Source of the DNA: Streptococcus australis
Lineage (GTDB): Bacteria; Bacillota; Bacilli; Lactobacillales; Streptococcaceae
Assembly: GCF_019930045.1 (NCBI RefSeq)
Contig: NZ_JAHZQQ010000011.1
Location: forward strand, 1 to 44,511
Reading direction: 5' to 3'
Length of the DNA: 44,511 bases
Positions 7,094-14,837 of the stretch are shown in pieces. Position 1 is the first letter of the stretch. Each line of letters starts with the position of its first letter. The notes below the pieces were generated by a model, which searched no databases, was not told the origin of the DNA, and saw only the letters and a list, made by a program, of their open reading frames with translations. A program made the position numbers and the translations under genes.

Positions 7094-7867
7094 TTATTCG
7101 TAGTCGCCACCGGTAAAGTTAAAGTATTCTTCTAGGCTTTTTCCTGAAGCTGCGACGTCTTTTGCATCTTCTCCAATATAGCGAAGGTGCCAACTTTCCG
7201 GCATGTAGCCTGTGCTCGCTTCTTTTCCTTCTTGATAGCGGACGATAAAGCCATACTTAGCAGCATTCTTGAGCAACCATTTGCTTGCGCCTGCTTCTTG
7301 GACCAGATTGCCACTAGTATCGATGAGGTCAAATGCTAGACCTGTCTGGTGCTCACTATAGCCAGGACGAGCTGAGTAGCGATCTGCTGCAGCTGCTCCG
7401 TCTTGATTGACATAGCTTTGGTAGAGAACAACCTGGGTCTCATAACTGCGGAAACCACTGTATTGATCGCTGATAGCATAGCCTTCTGCCTGCATGGCTG
7501 CAATCAACTCGTGCAAGGCCGCAACAGCTGTCGGATCCTCACCTGGATTGTAGTCTGCAGCTAAGGGGTAGTGCTTGTTGGCGATGACGATATCCCCAGA
7601 CTTTCCTTGAACACTGTAGTAAGAACCATTGAAAGAAACGCCTTTGTCTACTGTGACTTCGCCTGCCTTCTTCGTTGACTTGTCGCTATCATCAGATGAA
7701 GTTGCTTCAGAAGCACTGGTTTCTTTGCCGGCTGACGACTGAGCGACTTGCTTACTGGAAGCAGGCTCTTTTTGAGATGAGCTCTTTGATTCCTTTTGTT
7801 GGCCACAAGCACCTAGGCTCAACAGAACCAGGCCAGCAAGCGTCCATTTTGTCATGCTTAATTTCAT
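7094..7867 (-). CDS. ldcB: LD-carboxypeptidase LdcB/DacB, lipoprotein
   Basis: Surface zinc peptidase (M15B/VanY fold) that removes the terminal D-Ala from tetrapeptide stems of peptidoglycan. It closely resembles pneumococcal LdcB as I remember it (IVANKHYPL, DYNPGE, SGFRSYETQ, SARPGYSEHQTG). The N-terminus is a lipoprotein signal with lipobox LGAC and lipidated Cys at residue 21, followed by a Ser/Lys-rich linker. Zinc and catalytic residues lie in SEHQTGLAFD (H173, D180) and ESWHLRY (H227). I chose ATG 7867 because AGGAGG is 6 nt upstream. It begins 10 nt after the stop of the TcaA-like gene, so it is the last gene of that envelope operon. Confidence 0.94.
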   Translation of the reverse strand: MKLSMTKWTLAGLVLLSLGACGQQKESKSSSQKEPASSKQVAQSSAGKETSASEATSSDDSDKSTKKAGEVTVDKGVSFNGSYYSVQGKSGDIVIANKHYPLAADYNPGEDPTAVAALHELIAAMQAEGYAISDQYSGFRSYETQVVLYQSYVNQDGAAAADRYSARPGYSEHQTGLAFDLIDTSGNLVQEAGASKWLLKNAAKYGFIVRYQEGKEASTGYMPESWHLRYIGEDAKDVAASGKSLEEYFNFTGGDYE

Positions 7868-7877
7868 CATAAACCTC

Positions 7878-9668
7878 CTAATTACCAGCCGTGACTGCAA
7901 TAGCCGTAATCACGTAAGTATCCCCCACAGGTTTTAGGGTGTAGGTCTTGTCCTTGCTACTCTGGCTATCTTTTCGGCTGGTCACATAGTGTACAGTATA
8001 TTCTTCGTGGGTTTTCACGATGATCATTCCGTTCTCTTCGGTAACGCTGAGAACGTTGAAAACACCTGGTGTATAGTAGTCGATTTCAGCCTTCTTGACG
8101 CCTCCACCTGTCGTCCACTCCACCATTTCCTTGTAGGCATCACTTGAAGTGTCATAGTACTTGGAGTAGGTGTTGGATCTACTTGAGACAGATGAGAAGA
8201 TTTCTGTCCGGTAGTCTTGGAGGAAGGAGGTGATAGCAGTTTTCTTCTCTTCTGCCTTCTTGGCTTCTTCTTCCTTGGCTTTACGAGCTGTTTCTGCATC
8301 TTTCAATCGTTTAGCCACATCCTTAGAAAGCTTCAAGGTGATGACTTCATCGTCATCAGGAGTTTCACCGATTGTAACCTTGGTCTTTTCAGTTGTATAG
8401 CTCTCATTGTTGAGACTAAAGACTGCATGGACCTCGATTTCTTGATGGGCTACGACGTCGACTTCAAATAAAGTACTTGTGCCGACTTCCTTGCCATTCA
8501 CGGCTACCTTGATATCCGTTGGATTGCTGACTTCCTCTGGGAATTCAATTTCCAGAAGTCGTTTCTCAGAATTGAAGGTCAAGTCCAGCTTATTCTTAGA
8601 AGCTTGAGCTGGATCTAGCTTGACCTCACTAGAAATCTTTCCAACTTCGGTCTTACCGTCCAGTTGCATGTCTCGTGGCGCAAAGTGAACCTTTCCAAGT
8701 TTGGTGGTTTGGTTCTTTTTGAGCACTGTCGACTCTTTTTCACTGGTCTTAAGCTTGGCATCATCCAGATTCGTAGTTGCTGTGACTTCAAGTGGATAGG
8801 TTGCGATGCGGTATTCTTGGAAGATACCGAATTTCTTATCCGCCTTCTCGATTCCAATCAGTAGATTCTGATTTTTGTCCTTGACGATCCCTGTTTTTGA
8901 AGACTGGGCGATATGATCTAATTCGTAAATGACATCGATCTTCTGAGCCGTCATGTAGTCAAGCAAGCCTTGAGCTTCTTCCTTGGTCCACTTGTCCTTG
9001 TCATTTGATAGGATGCTAGCCACTTCCCGGTAATCCTTTTGTTCAATGGCTGTGACCAATTTGTCTACTGTCACCTGTGGGCCCGTAGTTGTTGAGAAGT
9101 AATAGCCTAGTCCAGACAAGGCCAAGACCAACAAAGCCAAAATACTGAAGAAGAAAACTTTCTTTTTCTTGCCCTTTTTCTCTTTTTTGACTTTCTTTTC
9201 TTTCTTTTTCTTGCCTTTCTTGCCAGCTTCTTCTTGCTCTGGCGCTTCTACTGGCACTAGGGCTTCAACTGGCTGGGACAGACTTTCTGGAGCTTCTGAT
9301 GGACTCTCCACTGGCGCGAAGACCTGTGTTGTTTGATTGGTCTCATCCAAGTGAATCGTTGGAGCAGGTCCTTCTACGATTTCAAAGTTCTGGCTACGAG
9401 CTGATTCAATCTCTTCTGGAAGTGGCGCACGTCCATAGAGGGCGAAGAAACGCTCTTCCCAGGCCTGTTGGAGTGGATTTACAACTGCTTCTACCACTTC
9501 CTGCTCTCCTAGCCCTGGCACTTCTGGCGCCACTTGGTCGATAGCTACTCCGGCAATTGATTTGATTGCCTTAAAATCAAAGCCGGAATCTCTTCCGGCA
9601 ATGAATTCTTCAGGAGTAGGTTTGCGACCGATTACTTTTTCAAATAATTCTACCCATTTTTTGTTCAT
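7878..9668 (-). CDS. TcaA-like membrane protein with novel N-terminal repeats
   Basis: A 596-residue bitopic protein. Residues 1-100 hold two copies of a W...F...GR-x-P-x-x-E-E module (around 5-30 and 70-96). Then come a Pro/Glu linker, a Lys-rich stretch (150-170), one membrane helix (171-191) and a large extracytoplasmic part. That part is arranged like TcaA/YvbJ proteins: several beta-rich domains, a Lys/Glu-rich helix (~460-485) and an NTF2-like C-terminal domain. TcaA relatives act at the envelope and affect glycopeptide response and wall stability. The usual N-terminal zinc ribbon is absent and the GR module takes its place. It is downstream of a gene with the same module and upstream of ldcB, suggesting a cell-wall role. 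The fold assignment is from general architecture. Confidence 0.75.
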   Translation of the reverse strand: MNKKWVELFEKVIGRKPTPEEFIAGRDSGFDFKAIKSIAGVAIDQVAPEVPGLGEQEVVEAVVNPLQQAWEERFFALYGRAPLPEEIESARSQNFEIVEGPAPTIHLDETNQTTQVFAPVESPSEAPESLSQPVEALVPVEAPEQEEAGKKGKKKKEKKVKKEKKGKKKKVFFFSILALLVLALSGLGYYFSTTTGPQVTVDKLVTAIEQKDYREVASILSNDKDKWTKEEAQGLLDYMTAQKIDVIYELDHIAQSSKTGIVKDKNQNLLIGIEKADKKFGIFQEYRIATYPLEVTATTNLDDAKLKTSEKESTVLKKNQTTKLGKVHFAPRDMQLDGKTEVGKISSEVKLDPAQASKNKLDLTFNSEKRLLEIEFPEEVSNPTDIKVAVNGKEVGTSTLFEVDVVAHQEIEVHAVFSLNNESYTTEKTKVTIGETPDDDEVITLKLSKDVAKRLKDAETARKAKEEEAKKAEEKKTAITSFLQDYRTEIFSSVSSRSNTYSKYYDTSSDAYKEMVEWTTGGGVKKAEIDYYTPGVFNVLSVTEENGMIIVKTHEEYTVHYVTSRKDSQSSKDKTYTLKPVGDTYVITAIAVTAGN

Positions 9669-9746
9669 CGGTTTGTTCTCCTAAAACCTAAATTATTTTT
9701 ATCCGATAGTTGTTGAACAAGATATTATGACCGTTTCCCTATCTGA

Positions 9747-11003
9747 TTAGAAGAAGGAAGCGATATAGAAGGATACTTGTTCTAAAATGCGTCTGTCAAT
9801 GATGCCAACAATGGTGAAGATGACAAGAATGACTGCTGTAGAAGCAAGGAGTAACAAGAATTTGTCAGCTTTGAATTTTGTTCTGTTCAAACCTTGGTAA
9901 ACAGTATATAGCAAGCCCAAGAAATAGAGAACGAAGATCAAAGATAGAAGGAAGCTAAATCCTTCAAAGTACTTGACTAGAGAAAGGATCAAGACAATGA
10001 GGGATGCAGGCAAGGCATAGATAGACAAGCGAGCAAACTCATCAAATGAACGTTTGTAGGTGTATTCTTTATCTTGCAAGACAAGGTTACGAACCAAGAA
10101 ACCAGTTAACTGAGTGGCGTAAAGTGTAAAGAAAGTTACAATGACAATCAACAAGTAAGCAGTAAATCCTACCTGAGCGTATGGGAAGGCACTCGCCACG
10201 AAGAATAGTGAGAGGCTAAGGATAAATGCTGTTAACACATAATGAAGGATACCATTCAAGATTTTTGGTTGATTTTCTACTGTTGGGCGAGCCAAAGCAG
10301 AAACGATCCATGACCAGAATCCTTTCATCGCTTGACCAAAAGCGTTTGGTTGAGCAGGTTGTACATAATAGGCTTGACCTGGTTGAGGTTGACCTGGATA
10401 AGGTGCTTGTTGGAAGCCTTGACCTGGAGCTTGCCCTGGAGCTGGTTGACCAAATCCTGGTTGTGGCTGTTGTTGAGGCGCTTGTTGGAAGCCGTTTGGT
10501 TGAGCACCAAAGACTGGTGCTTCTGGAGCAGCATTGAATTGTGGCGCTTCTTGAACTGGTGCTTCTGGCGCAGCAGTATATTGTGGCGCTTCTTGAACTG
10601 GTGCTTCAGGCGTAGCAGTATATTGTGGCGCTTCTTGCACAGGCGCTTCTGGTGCAGCAGCAAATTGTGGCGCCTCTTGAACTGGTGCCTCTGGCGCAGC
10701 AGTGAATTGTGGCGCTTCTTGAACTGGTGCCTCTGGTGCAGCAGCGAATTGTGGTGCTTCTTGTACTGGTGCTTCTGGTGCTGCAACGTACTGTGAAGTC
10801 ACTTCTTCTGGTGCAGCTGGAGCAGCAACAAAGCCAGCGTTTACTTGGTCTGGAGCTACTGGAGCACCTACAAATTGTGAAGCTTCTTGGGCTACCTGTT
10901 CTTCTTGGAACTCACCTGCAGCCAACGCTTGAGCGATCTCTGCTTCAGTTGCTGAACGACCGTTCACAGCTTCAAAGTAATCAAGCCAATCCTGTTTGAT
11001 CAT
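9747..11003 (-). CDS. Repeat-bearing polytopic membrane protein (Yip1-like C-terminus?)
   Basis: A 418-residue protein in four parts. Residues 1-32 are a W..YFEAVNGR...E module shared with the next gene. Residues 45-170 are nine 14-residue units of the form AAPEAPVQEAPQF. Residues 171-225 are a Gln/Pro/Gly linker containing GFGQPAPGQ. Residues about 250-402 hold five membrane helices. The membrane part is reminiscent of Yip1-type domains, but I cannot confirm that. The start at 11003 has AAGGAG 8 nt upstream and a good promoter. The next gene follows after 78 nt with no terminator, so it leads the operon with the TcaA-like gene and ldcB. Function is unknown. Confidence 0.85.
   Translation of the reverse strand: MIKQDWLDYFEAVNGRSATEAEIAQALAAGEFQEEQVAQEASQFVGAPVAPDQVNAGFVAAPAAPEEVTSQYVAAPEAPVQEAPQFAAAPEAPVQEAPQFTAAPEAPVQEAPQFAAAPEAPVQEAPQYTATPEAPVQEAPQYTAAPEAPVQEAPQFNAAPEAPVFGAQPNGFQQAPQQQPQPGFGQPAPGQAPGQGFQQAPYPGQPQPGQAYYVQPAQPNAFGQAMKGFWSWIVSALARPTVENQPKILNGILHYVLTAFILSLSLFFVASAFPYAQVGFTAYLLIVIVTFFTLYATQLTGFLVRNLVLQDKEYTYKRSFDEFARLSIYALPASLIVLILSLVKYFEGFSFLLSLIFVLYFLGLLYTVYQGLNRTKFKADKFLLLLASTAVILVIFTIVGIIDRRILEQVSFYIASFF
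10494..10871 (-). repeat. Tandem 42-nt repeat, nine units, in frame
   Basis: Nine 14-codon units code for [V/A/T/N]AAPEAPVQEAPQ[F/Y]. The first two (GAPVAPDQVNAGF-type) and the last are degenerate; the six central ones (10536-10787) are nearly identical. This is the pattern expected when unequal exchange homogenises the middle of an array. Confidence 0.92.
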
Positions 11004-11037
11004 AAAATAATCTCCTTATAAAACAAAATACAGATAT

Positions 11038-11066
11038 ATTATATAAAAATTTTAGCTAGAATTCAA
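11038..11066 (-). promoter_or_regulatory. Promoter of the envelope operon
   Basis: -35 TTGAAT (11061-11066), 17-nt spacer, -10 TATAAT (11038-11043) on the minus strand. Start would be near 11031, leaving a 28-nt leader. Confidence 0.85.
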
Positions 11067-11101
11067 TGTTCTACCGGAATTCACAAGCTGGGCCATCCCA
11101 A

Positions 11102-11383
11102 CTAGTCAAATGCATCCATGCCACCTTGGACGTTGGTTACATCATAGCCCGCTTCTTCCAAAAATTGACAGGCACGGGCTGAGCGCCGACCAGACTTGCA
11201 GATGACATAATAGGCTTGGTCTTTGTTCAGCTCTGAATAGCGTTCTGCCAATACTGATAAGGGAAGTAAGGTCACTTCGTCCAGATGAAGAGCATCGTAC
11301 TCCTCTTGCTCGCGAACATCGACGACGTTAATTTCTCCTGCTTGGTACTTTGTAAAAAAGTCATTAAATGGAATTTCTTTCAT
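11102..11383 (-). CDS. Single-domain rhodanese-like sulfurtransferase
   Basis: A 93-residue rhodanese domain. The N-terminal VVDVREQEEYDALHL block and the active loop CKSGRRS with Cys62 are intact, so catalytic persulfide transfer is plausible. The substrate is unknown. AAGGAG is 5 nt before ATG 11383. It follows the YbaK-type gene after 21 nt and is the last gene of a three-gene unit (UDG, YbaK-type, rhodanese). No strong terminator is seen after it; only a 7-bp hairpin without a T tract lies at the stop codon. Confidence 0.92.
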   Translation of the reverse strand: MKEIPFNDFFTKYQAGEINVVDVREQEEYDALHLDEVTLLPLSVLAERYSELNKDQAYYVICKSGRRSARACQFLEEAGYDVTNVQGGMDAFD

Positions 11384-11404
11384 GATTTCTCCTTTTTGTT
11401 GCCA

Positions 11405-11896
11405 CTATGGCAAGGTTAGTATTTCATAGTTAAAATCAATGGATTCTAAAAAGTGGAATAGGTCTTGGGTTTTGATAAAGATCGTCTTTTCATTCGTGTT
11501 AGGATGGAAGGTCATGATTTCCTCTGACACAATGTCCTGATCAAAATAGACGAGAATATCCTTTTCTTCATTGTTTAACAAGCCAAATGGAGATACCGTC
11601 CCTGCTGGTAATTGCATTTTTTCTGCCAGAGATTCAGTTGAAGCCATGCGGATCCGATTGGCTCCTACTTGCTCTTTGAAGTCATCCATGTCCAAGAGTT
11701 TCTGGTCATCCATGATGAGCAGATAGTACTGGGTTTTCTTTTTATTGGTCAAAAACATGGTCTTTGTCCGGACCCCTTCGAGACCTTCAATATAGGAATC
11801 GGCCTGCTCGGTAGTCAATACTGGTGGATGCTCCACCACATCAAATTCAATCCCGAGCTCGTCCAATTTGGCTTTGACTTTTTGATATGCATCCAT
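11405..11896 (-). CDS. YbaK/ProXp-type aminoacyl-tRNA deacylase
   Basis: A 163-residue stand-alone editing domain of the prolyl-tRNA synthetase-associated (PrdX/ProXp-ala) type, which clears mischarged tRNA-Pro. Recognisable blocks are FDVVEHPPVLTTEQAD near 18-33, GVRTKTMFLTNKKKT near 41-55 with the catalytic Lys, and LPAGTVSPFGLLN near 95-107. The ribosome site AGGAGG lies 7 nt before ATG 11896. It sits 24 nt after the uracil-DNA glycosylase stop. Substrate specificity (Ala versus Cys) cannot be read from the sequence here. Confidence 0.9.
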   Translation of the reverse strand: MDAYQKVKAKLDELGIEFDVVEHPPVLTTEQADSYIEGLEGVRTKTMFLTNKKKTQYYLLIMDDQKLLDMDDFKEQVGANRIRMASTESLAEKMQLPAGTVSPFGLLNNEEKDILVYFDQDIVSEEIMTFHPNTNEKTIFIKTQDLFHFLESIDFNYEILTLP

Positions 11897-11920
11897 GGGA
11901 ATTCCTCCTATTGGTGGTTA

Positions 11921-12523
11921 TCACTCATTATTCTTTTTGTACTCTCTTAAAATCTGCTGGACCCGAGCCTGAAGAGCCGGCACCACTTCTGCCTCAAACC
12001 AGGGATTCTTGGCCATCCAGATCTGATTGCGGGGCGAAGGGTGGATCAGAGGGAAATAGTTGGGCAGGTAGTCCTTGTATCGGCTTACCCGCTCGGTCAC
12101 CTTGCCACTGACTTTCTCATGGAGATAGTAAGCTTGGGCATACTGGCCGATCAAGAGAGTCAACTCGATATTCGGACACTCCTTAAGGAGCAGAGGGTGC
12201 CACTTTTCCGCAAAGTCCTTGCGAGGTGGCAGATCCCCTGACTTGCCATGCCCTGGGAAATAAAAGTCCATGGGAATGACCGCAAATAGACCCGAATGGT
12301 AAAAGGTCTCTTCATCGACTCCCAACCACTCCCTAAGACGGTCTCCACTCTTGTCCTTCCAATAGAGGCCGGCTTCTTGTGTTTTCAGTCCAGGTGCCTG
12401 TCCGATGATATTGATCCGAGCAGTCTTTGGTGCCGCAAACAAGGGCTCGATCCCTTTATCCGTATAGTTTTTGTTTTGTGGATCGGCCATAATGGCTTCT
12501 TTGATCCGCTCCAGTTGATCCAT
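11921..12523 (-). CDS. Uracil-DNA glycosylase superfamily protein
   Basis: A 200-residue protein of the UDG superfamily, probably in base-excision repair. The first motif is GQAPGLKTQEAG (41-52) and the second is IHPSPRNQ near residue 160, corresponding to the two UDG active-site loops. It is not the classical Ung (no GQDPYH). I chose ATG 12523, with GGAGGAG just upstream. A longer frame from 12622 would run back through the pepV terminator and 3' end. It leads the UDG-YbaK-rhodanese unit. Confidence 0.88.
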   Translation of the reverse strand: MDQLERIKEAIMADPQNKNYTDKGIEPLFAAPKTARINIIGQAPGLKTQEAGLYWKDKSGDRLREWLGVDEETFYHSGLFAVIPMDFYFPGHGKSGDLPPRKDFAEKWHPLLLKECPNIELTLLIGQYAQAYYLHEKVSGKVTERVSRYKDYLPNYFPLIHPSPRNQIWMAKNPWFEAEVVPALQARVQQILREYKKNNE

Positions 12524-12539
12524 TTCTCCTCCTCTAAGC

Positions 12540-12569
12540 AAAAACTCAGCCAGCAAGTGCCGACTGAGT
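12540..12569 (-). terminator. pepV terminator
   Basis: The minus strand has ACTCAGTC / GGCTGAGT (8 bp, one G-U) with a 10-nt loop and a following T run, 7 nt after the pepV stop. Confidence 0.8.
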
Positions 12570-12575
12570 AGCATC

Positions 12576-13982
12576 TTATTTGATGAGTTCGTAGATGGCT
12601 TCTGCGTAGATTGCAGCTGCACGGTAGAGATCTTCTACATCCGCAAATTCATTGGCTTGGTGCATTGTGTTCACATAGTCTGGGAACATGGCACCGAAGG
12701 CAACCCCGCGTTTTAATAGACGACCAAAGGTTCCGCCACCGATTACTTGCTCATGACCTTTCAGTCCGGTTTGTTTTTCATAGACACGCAAAAGCGTTGA
12801 GACCAATTCATCTTCCATAGGAACATAGTGAGGGGTGTGGCCGTGGGCAGACAAGCTGACAGATGCCACTCCTTCTACTTTTTCAAGACCAGCTTTGATG
12901 GTTTCTGGATCTGTTCCTTTAGGGTAACGAATGTTCAAGGCAATGGTGTTATCTGAGCTGTTTTCGTCGAAGTTGAAGACACCCGCATTCATGCTGAGAG
13001 CCCCCATCTTTTCATCCGTGTGGGCAATGCCAAGCTTCTCACCAGCAAAGTCTTCGTGAAGAAGAGATGCTGACACCTGCAAGTAAGCTTTGGCATCTCC
13101 ACCGAAGTCAAATTGGTTCAAGAAGAGAGCCAAGTAAGTTGCTCCATTGATCCCAGCTTCTGGAGTAGAGCCGTGGGCAGATTTCCCGATAATGGTGATC
13201 TTGTACTGGTCTTCATCTACTGTAGACACTTCATAACGAAGTTGGTGTTCATTGGCAAAGTCCTCCAAAAGACTAGCTAGATCAGGTAATTGACCAGAAA
13301 CGACTGCAGTCGCTGACTCAGGCACCATGTTTTCACGAAGGCCACCGGTGAAGCTATGAAGATGCGCTTGACCTGTATTTTGACCACCGAAGTGAAGGTA
13401 CTCAGTAATGTTTCCTTTTTCCCCGTTGATGATGGGGAACTCCGCATCTGGAGAGAAGCCAAAGTCTGGATCAGGAAGACCGACATGTTTGAAATAGAAA
13501 TCCATATCGCCCCAGCCAGATTCTTCATCTGTACCGACCACGAAGCGCACGCGCTTAGAAACTGGCAATCCCAGATCCTTGATAATCTTCAAACCATAGT
13601 AACAAGCTACTGTAGGTCCCTTATCATCTGATGAACCACGCGCATAGAGCTTGCCATCGATAATCTCAGGTTTATAAGGGTCTGTATTCCAGCCACTACC
13701 TGCAGGCACCACGTCCATGTGGGCGAAGATCCCGAGCTCTTCTTCCCCTTGTCCAAAGGTGAAGTGACCAGCATAGTTGTCCACGTTGGTTGTTTCGTAG
13801 CCATCACGCTCAGCAATTTCCAAGAATTTCTCAAGAGCTTTGACGGGTCCAGGTCCATAAGGGTGAGTCGCATCCGCTTGGCTGTCATCCCGTTCTGAGT
13901 TGATTTCCAAGAGGCTGAAAAGGTCAGCCATCATTTCTTCGCGACGTTTTTCTACTTCTGCTTTAAAGTCAATTGTTGTCAT
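12576..13982 (-). CDS. pepV: Dipeptidase PepV
   Basis: Cytosolic dizinc M20 dipeptidase releasing amino acids from dipeptides, 468 residues, the normal PepV length. Metal and catalytic residues are present: HMD (H88, D90) in GIFAHMDVVPAG, D119/D120 in GSSDDKGP, and E153/E154 in GTDEESGWGD. The ribosome site GGAGG is 5 nt before ATG 13982. The upstream gene on the same strand is a disrupted nitroreductase, and the 124 nt between them hold two inverted repeats. Confidence 0.97.
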   Translation of the reverse strand: MTTIDFKAEVEKRREEMMADLFSLLEINSERDDSQADATHPYGPGPVKALEKFLEIAERDGYETTNVDNYAGHFTFGQGEEELGIFAHMDVVPAGSGWNTDPYKPEIIDGKLYARGSSDDKGPTVACYYGLKIIKDLGLPVSKRVRFVVGTDEESGWGDMDFYFKHVGLPDPDFGFSPDAEFPIINGEKGNITEYLHFGGQNTGQAHLHSFTGGLRENMVPESATAVVSGQLPDLASLLEDFANEHQLRYEVSTVDEDQYKITIIGKSAHGSTPEAGINGATYLALFLNQFDFGGDAKAYLQVSASLLHEDFAGEKLGIAHTDEKMGALSMNAGVFNFDENSSDNTIALNIRYPKGTDPETIKAGLEKVEGVASVSLSAHGHTPHYVPMEDELVSTLLRVYEKQTGLKGHEQVIGGGTFGRLLKRGVAFGAMFPDYVNTMHQANEFADVEDLYRAAAIYAEAIYELIK

Positions 13983-14016
13983 GCATTCCTCCGTTATTTC
14001 GATTTAAATTGAATCC

Positions 14017-14093
14017 TCTAGAATCCCTTCAGCGACTGCCAAAGGATTCTAGAAAACCGGACTTGTATCGTACGAGACGAGGACCATCCGGTT
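14017..14093 (-). repeat. Two adjacent inverted repeats between nitroreductase and pepV
   Basis: TCTAGAATCC / GGATTCTAGA (14017-14053; 17-nt loop) and AACCGGA / TCCGGTT (14055-14093; 25-nt loop) lie back to back. Neither is followed by a clean T tract on the minus strand, so they are not ordinary terminators. They could be RNA stabilisers or a weak attenuator before pepV. Confidence 0.6.
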
Positions 14094-14106
14094 CTTTCTG
14101 TTGTTA

Positions 14107-14712
14107 TTAGCGTTTTTCGATGATTTCGTCTACTGGCAAGCGGTAGCTAGGTTCTACCTTCTCTGCTGCGTAACCGACTGTAATCAAGAGTTCTGGACGG
14201 AAACGCTCTTCGATTTCCAAGACTTCGTTGACTTTTGATTTGTCAAAGCCAAGGATGATGTTTGAGCCGATCCCTTGGTCCGTCAAGGCCAATACCAGGT
14301 TCATTGCGACCAATCCAGCATTCAATGCCAAGTAATCGCTAATCTGTTGTTCATTGTAGCGAGCATATTCTGCAGGTAGGTTTTGCATGAAGTATTGCAA
14401 CTGCTCCTCTGAGAAGTTCTGGACCCCACCGACACGAGCAATCTTCCGAGCCCGACGTTGCAAATCGGTATCCGTAAAGAGAGCGATGGTCACAGGTGCT
14501 TCCATGACTTGGTCATAGTTCCCACCATAGGCTAGTTTAGCCAATTCCGCATTTTTCTGACGAACGACCACGAATTTTCATGGTTGGCTATTGTGCGCAC
14601 TTGGTGCCAAGGTCGCAATTTCAATAGCTGTCCGCACATCTTTTGGATCGACCGGCTGGTCTGTGAAATGCTTGATCGCATGACGTTTTTTGTTGAGTTC
14701 TAGGAATTTCAT
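14107..14712 (-). pseudogene. Nitroreductase family protein, interrupted by in-frame TGA
   Basis: Reading from ATG 14712, an FMN-dependent nitroreductase of about 200 codons runs to 14107. Codon 45 is TGA (14580-14578) where the family has Trp: the surrounding sequence is APSAHNSQP-stop-KFVVVRQKN, and S/N-x-Q-P-W is a conserved FMN-contact motif. The single change TGG to TGA explains it. Everything else is in frame and looks unfrayed (GIGSNIILGF, YRLPVDEIIEKR). Translation could restart only at a GTG (14571), giving 154 residues without the FMN-binding N-terminus. Either the gene was recently lost or the base is a sequencing error. An extended -10 (TGTTAAAAT) precedes it. Confidence 0.88.
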
Positions 14713-14837
14713 AGTCAACTTCCTTTTCTAATTCTATTACCTCTATTTTAACACAAAATGAAAGAGCTTGCAGAGTTTTTTCATTGAGGACCCTGTTTCA
14801 TTTTCCACTAGGCCACTCTCACTTCTACGGGTTCAGA

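Noticed and set aside
10494..10871. Regular 42-nt repeats considered as a CRISPR array
   Set aside because: No unique spacers between units, the units abut in frame within a gene, and no cas genes are nearby.
10226..10999. Plus- and minus-strand alternative frames across the 42-nt repeat
   Set aside because: Same cause: repeat-driven open frames without start signals, shadowing the real membrane-protein gene.
12524..12622. 33-residue N-terminal extension of the UDG-like protein
   Set aside because: It would be translated through the pepV terminator and 3' end; the internal ATG at 12523 has a strong ribosome site.
14578..14580. In-frame TGA in the nitroreductase as selenocysteine or Trp recoding
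   Set aside because: The position is Trp in the family, TGG is used normally elsewhere, no SECIS-like structure or sel genes are seen, and streptococci do not recode TGA.
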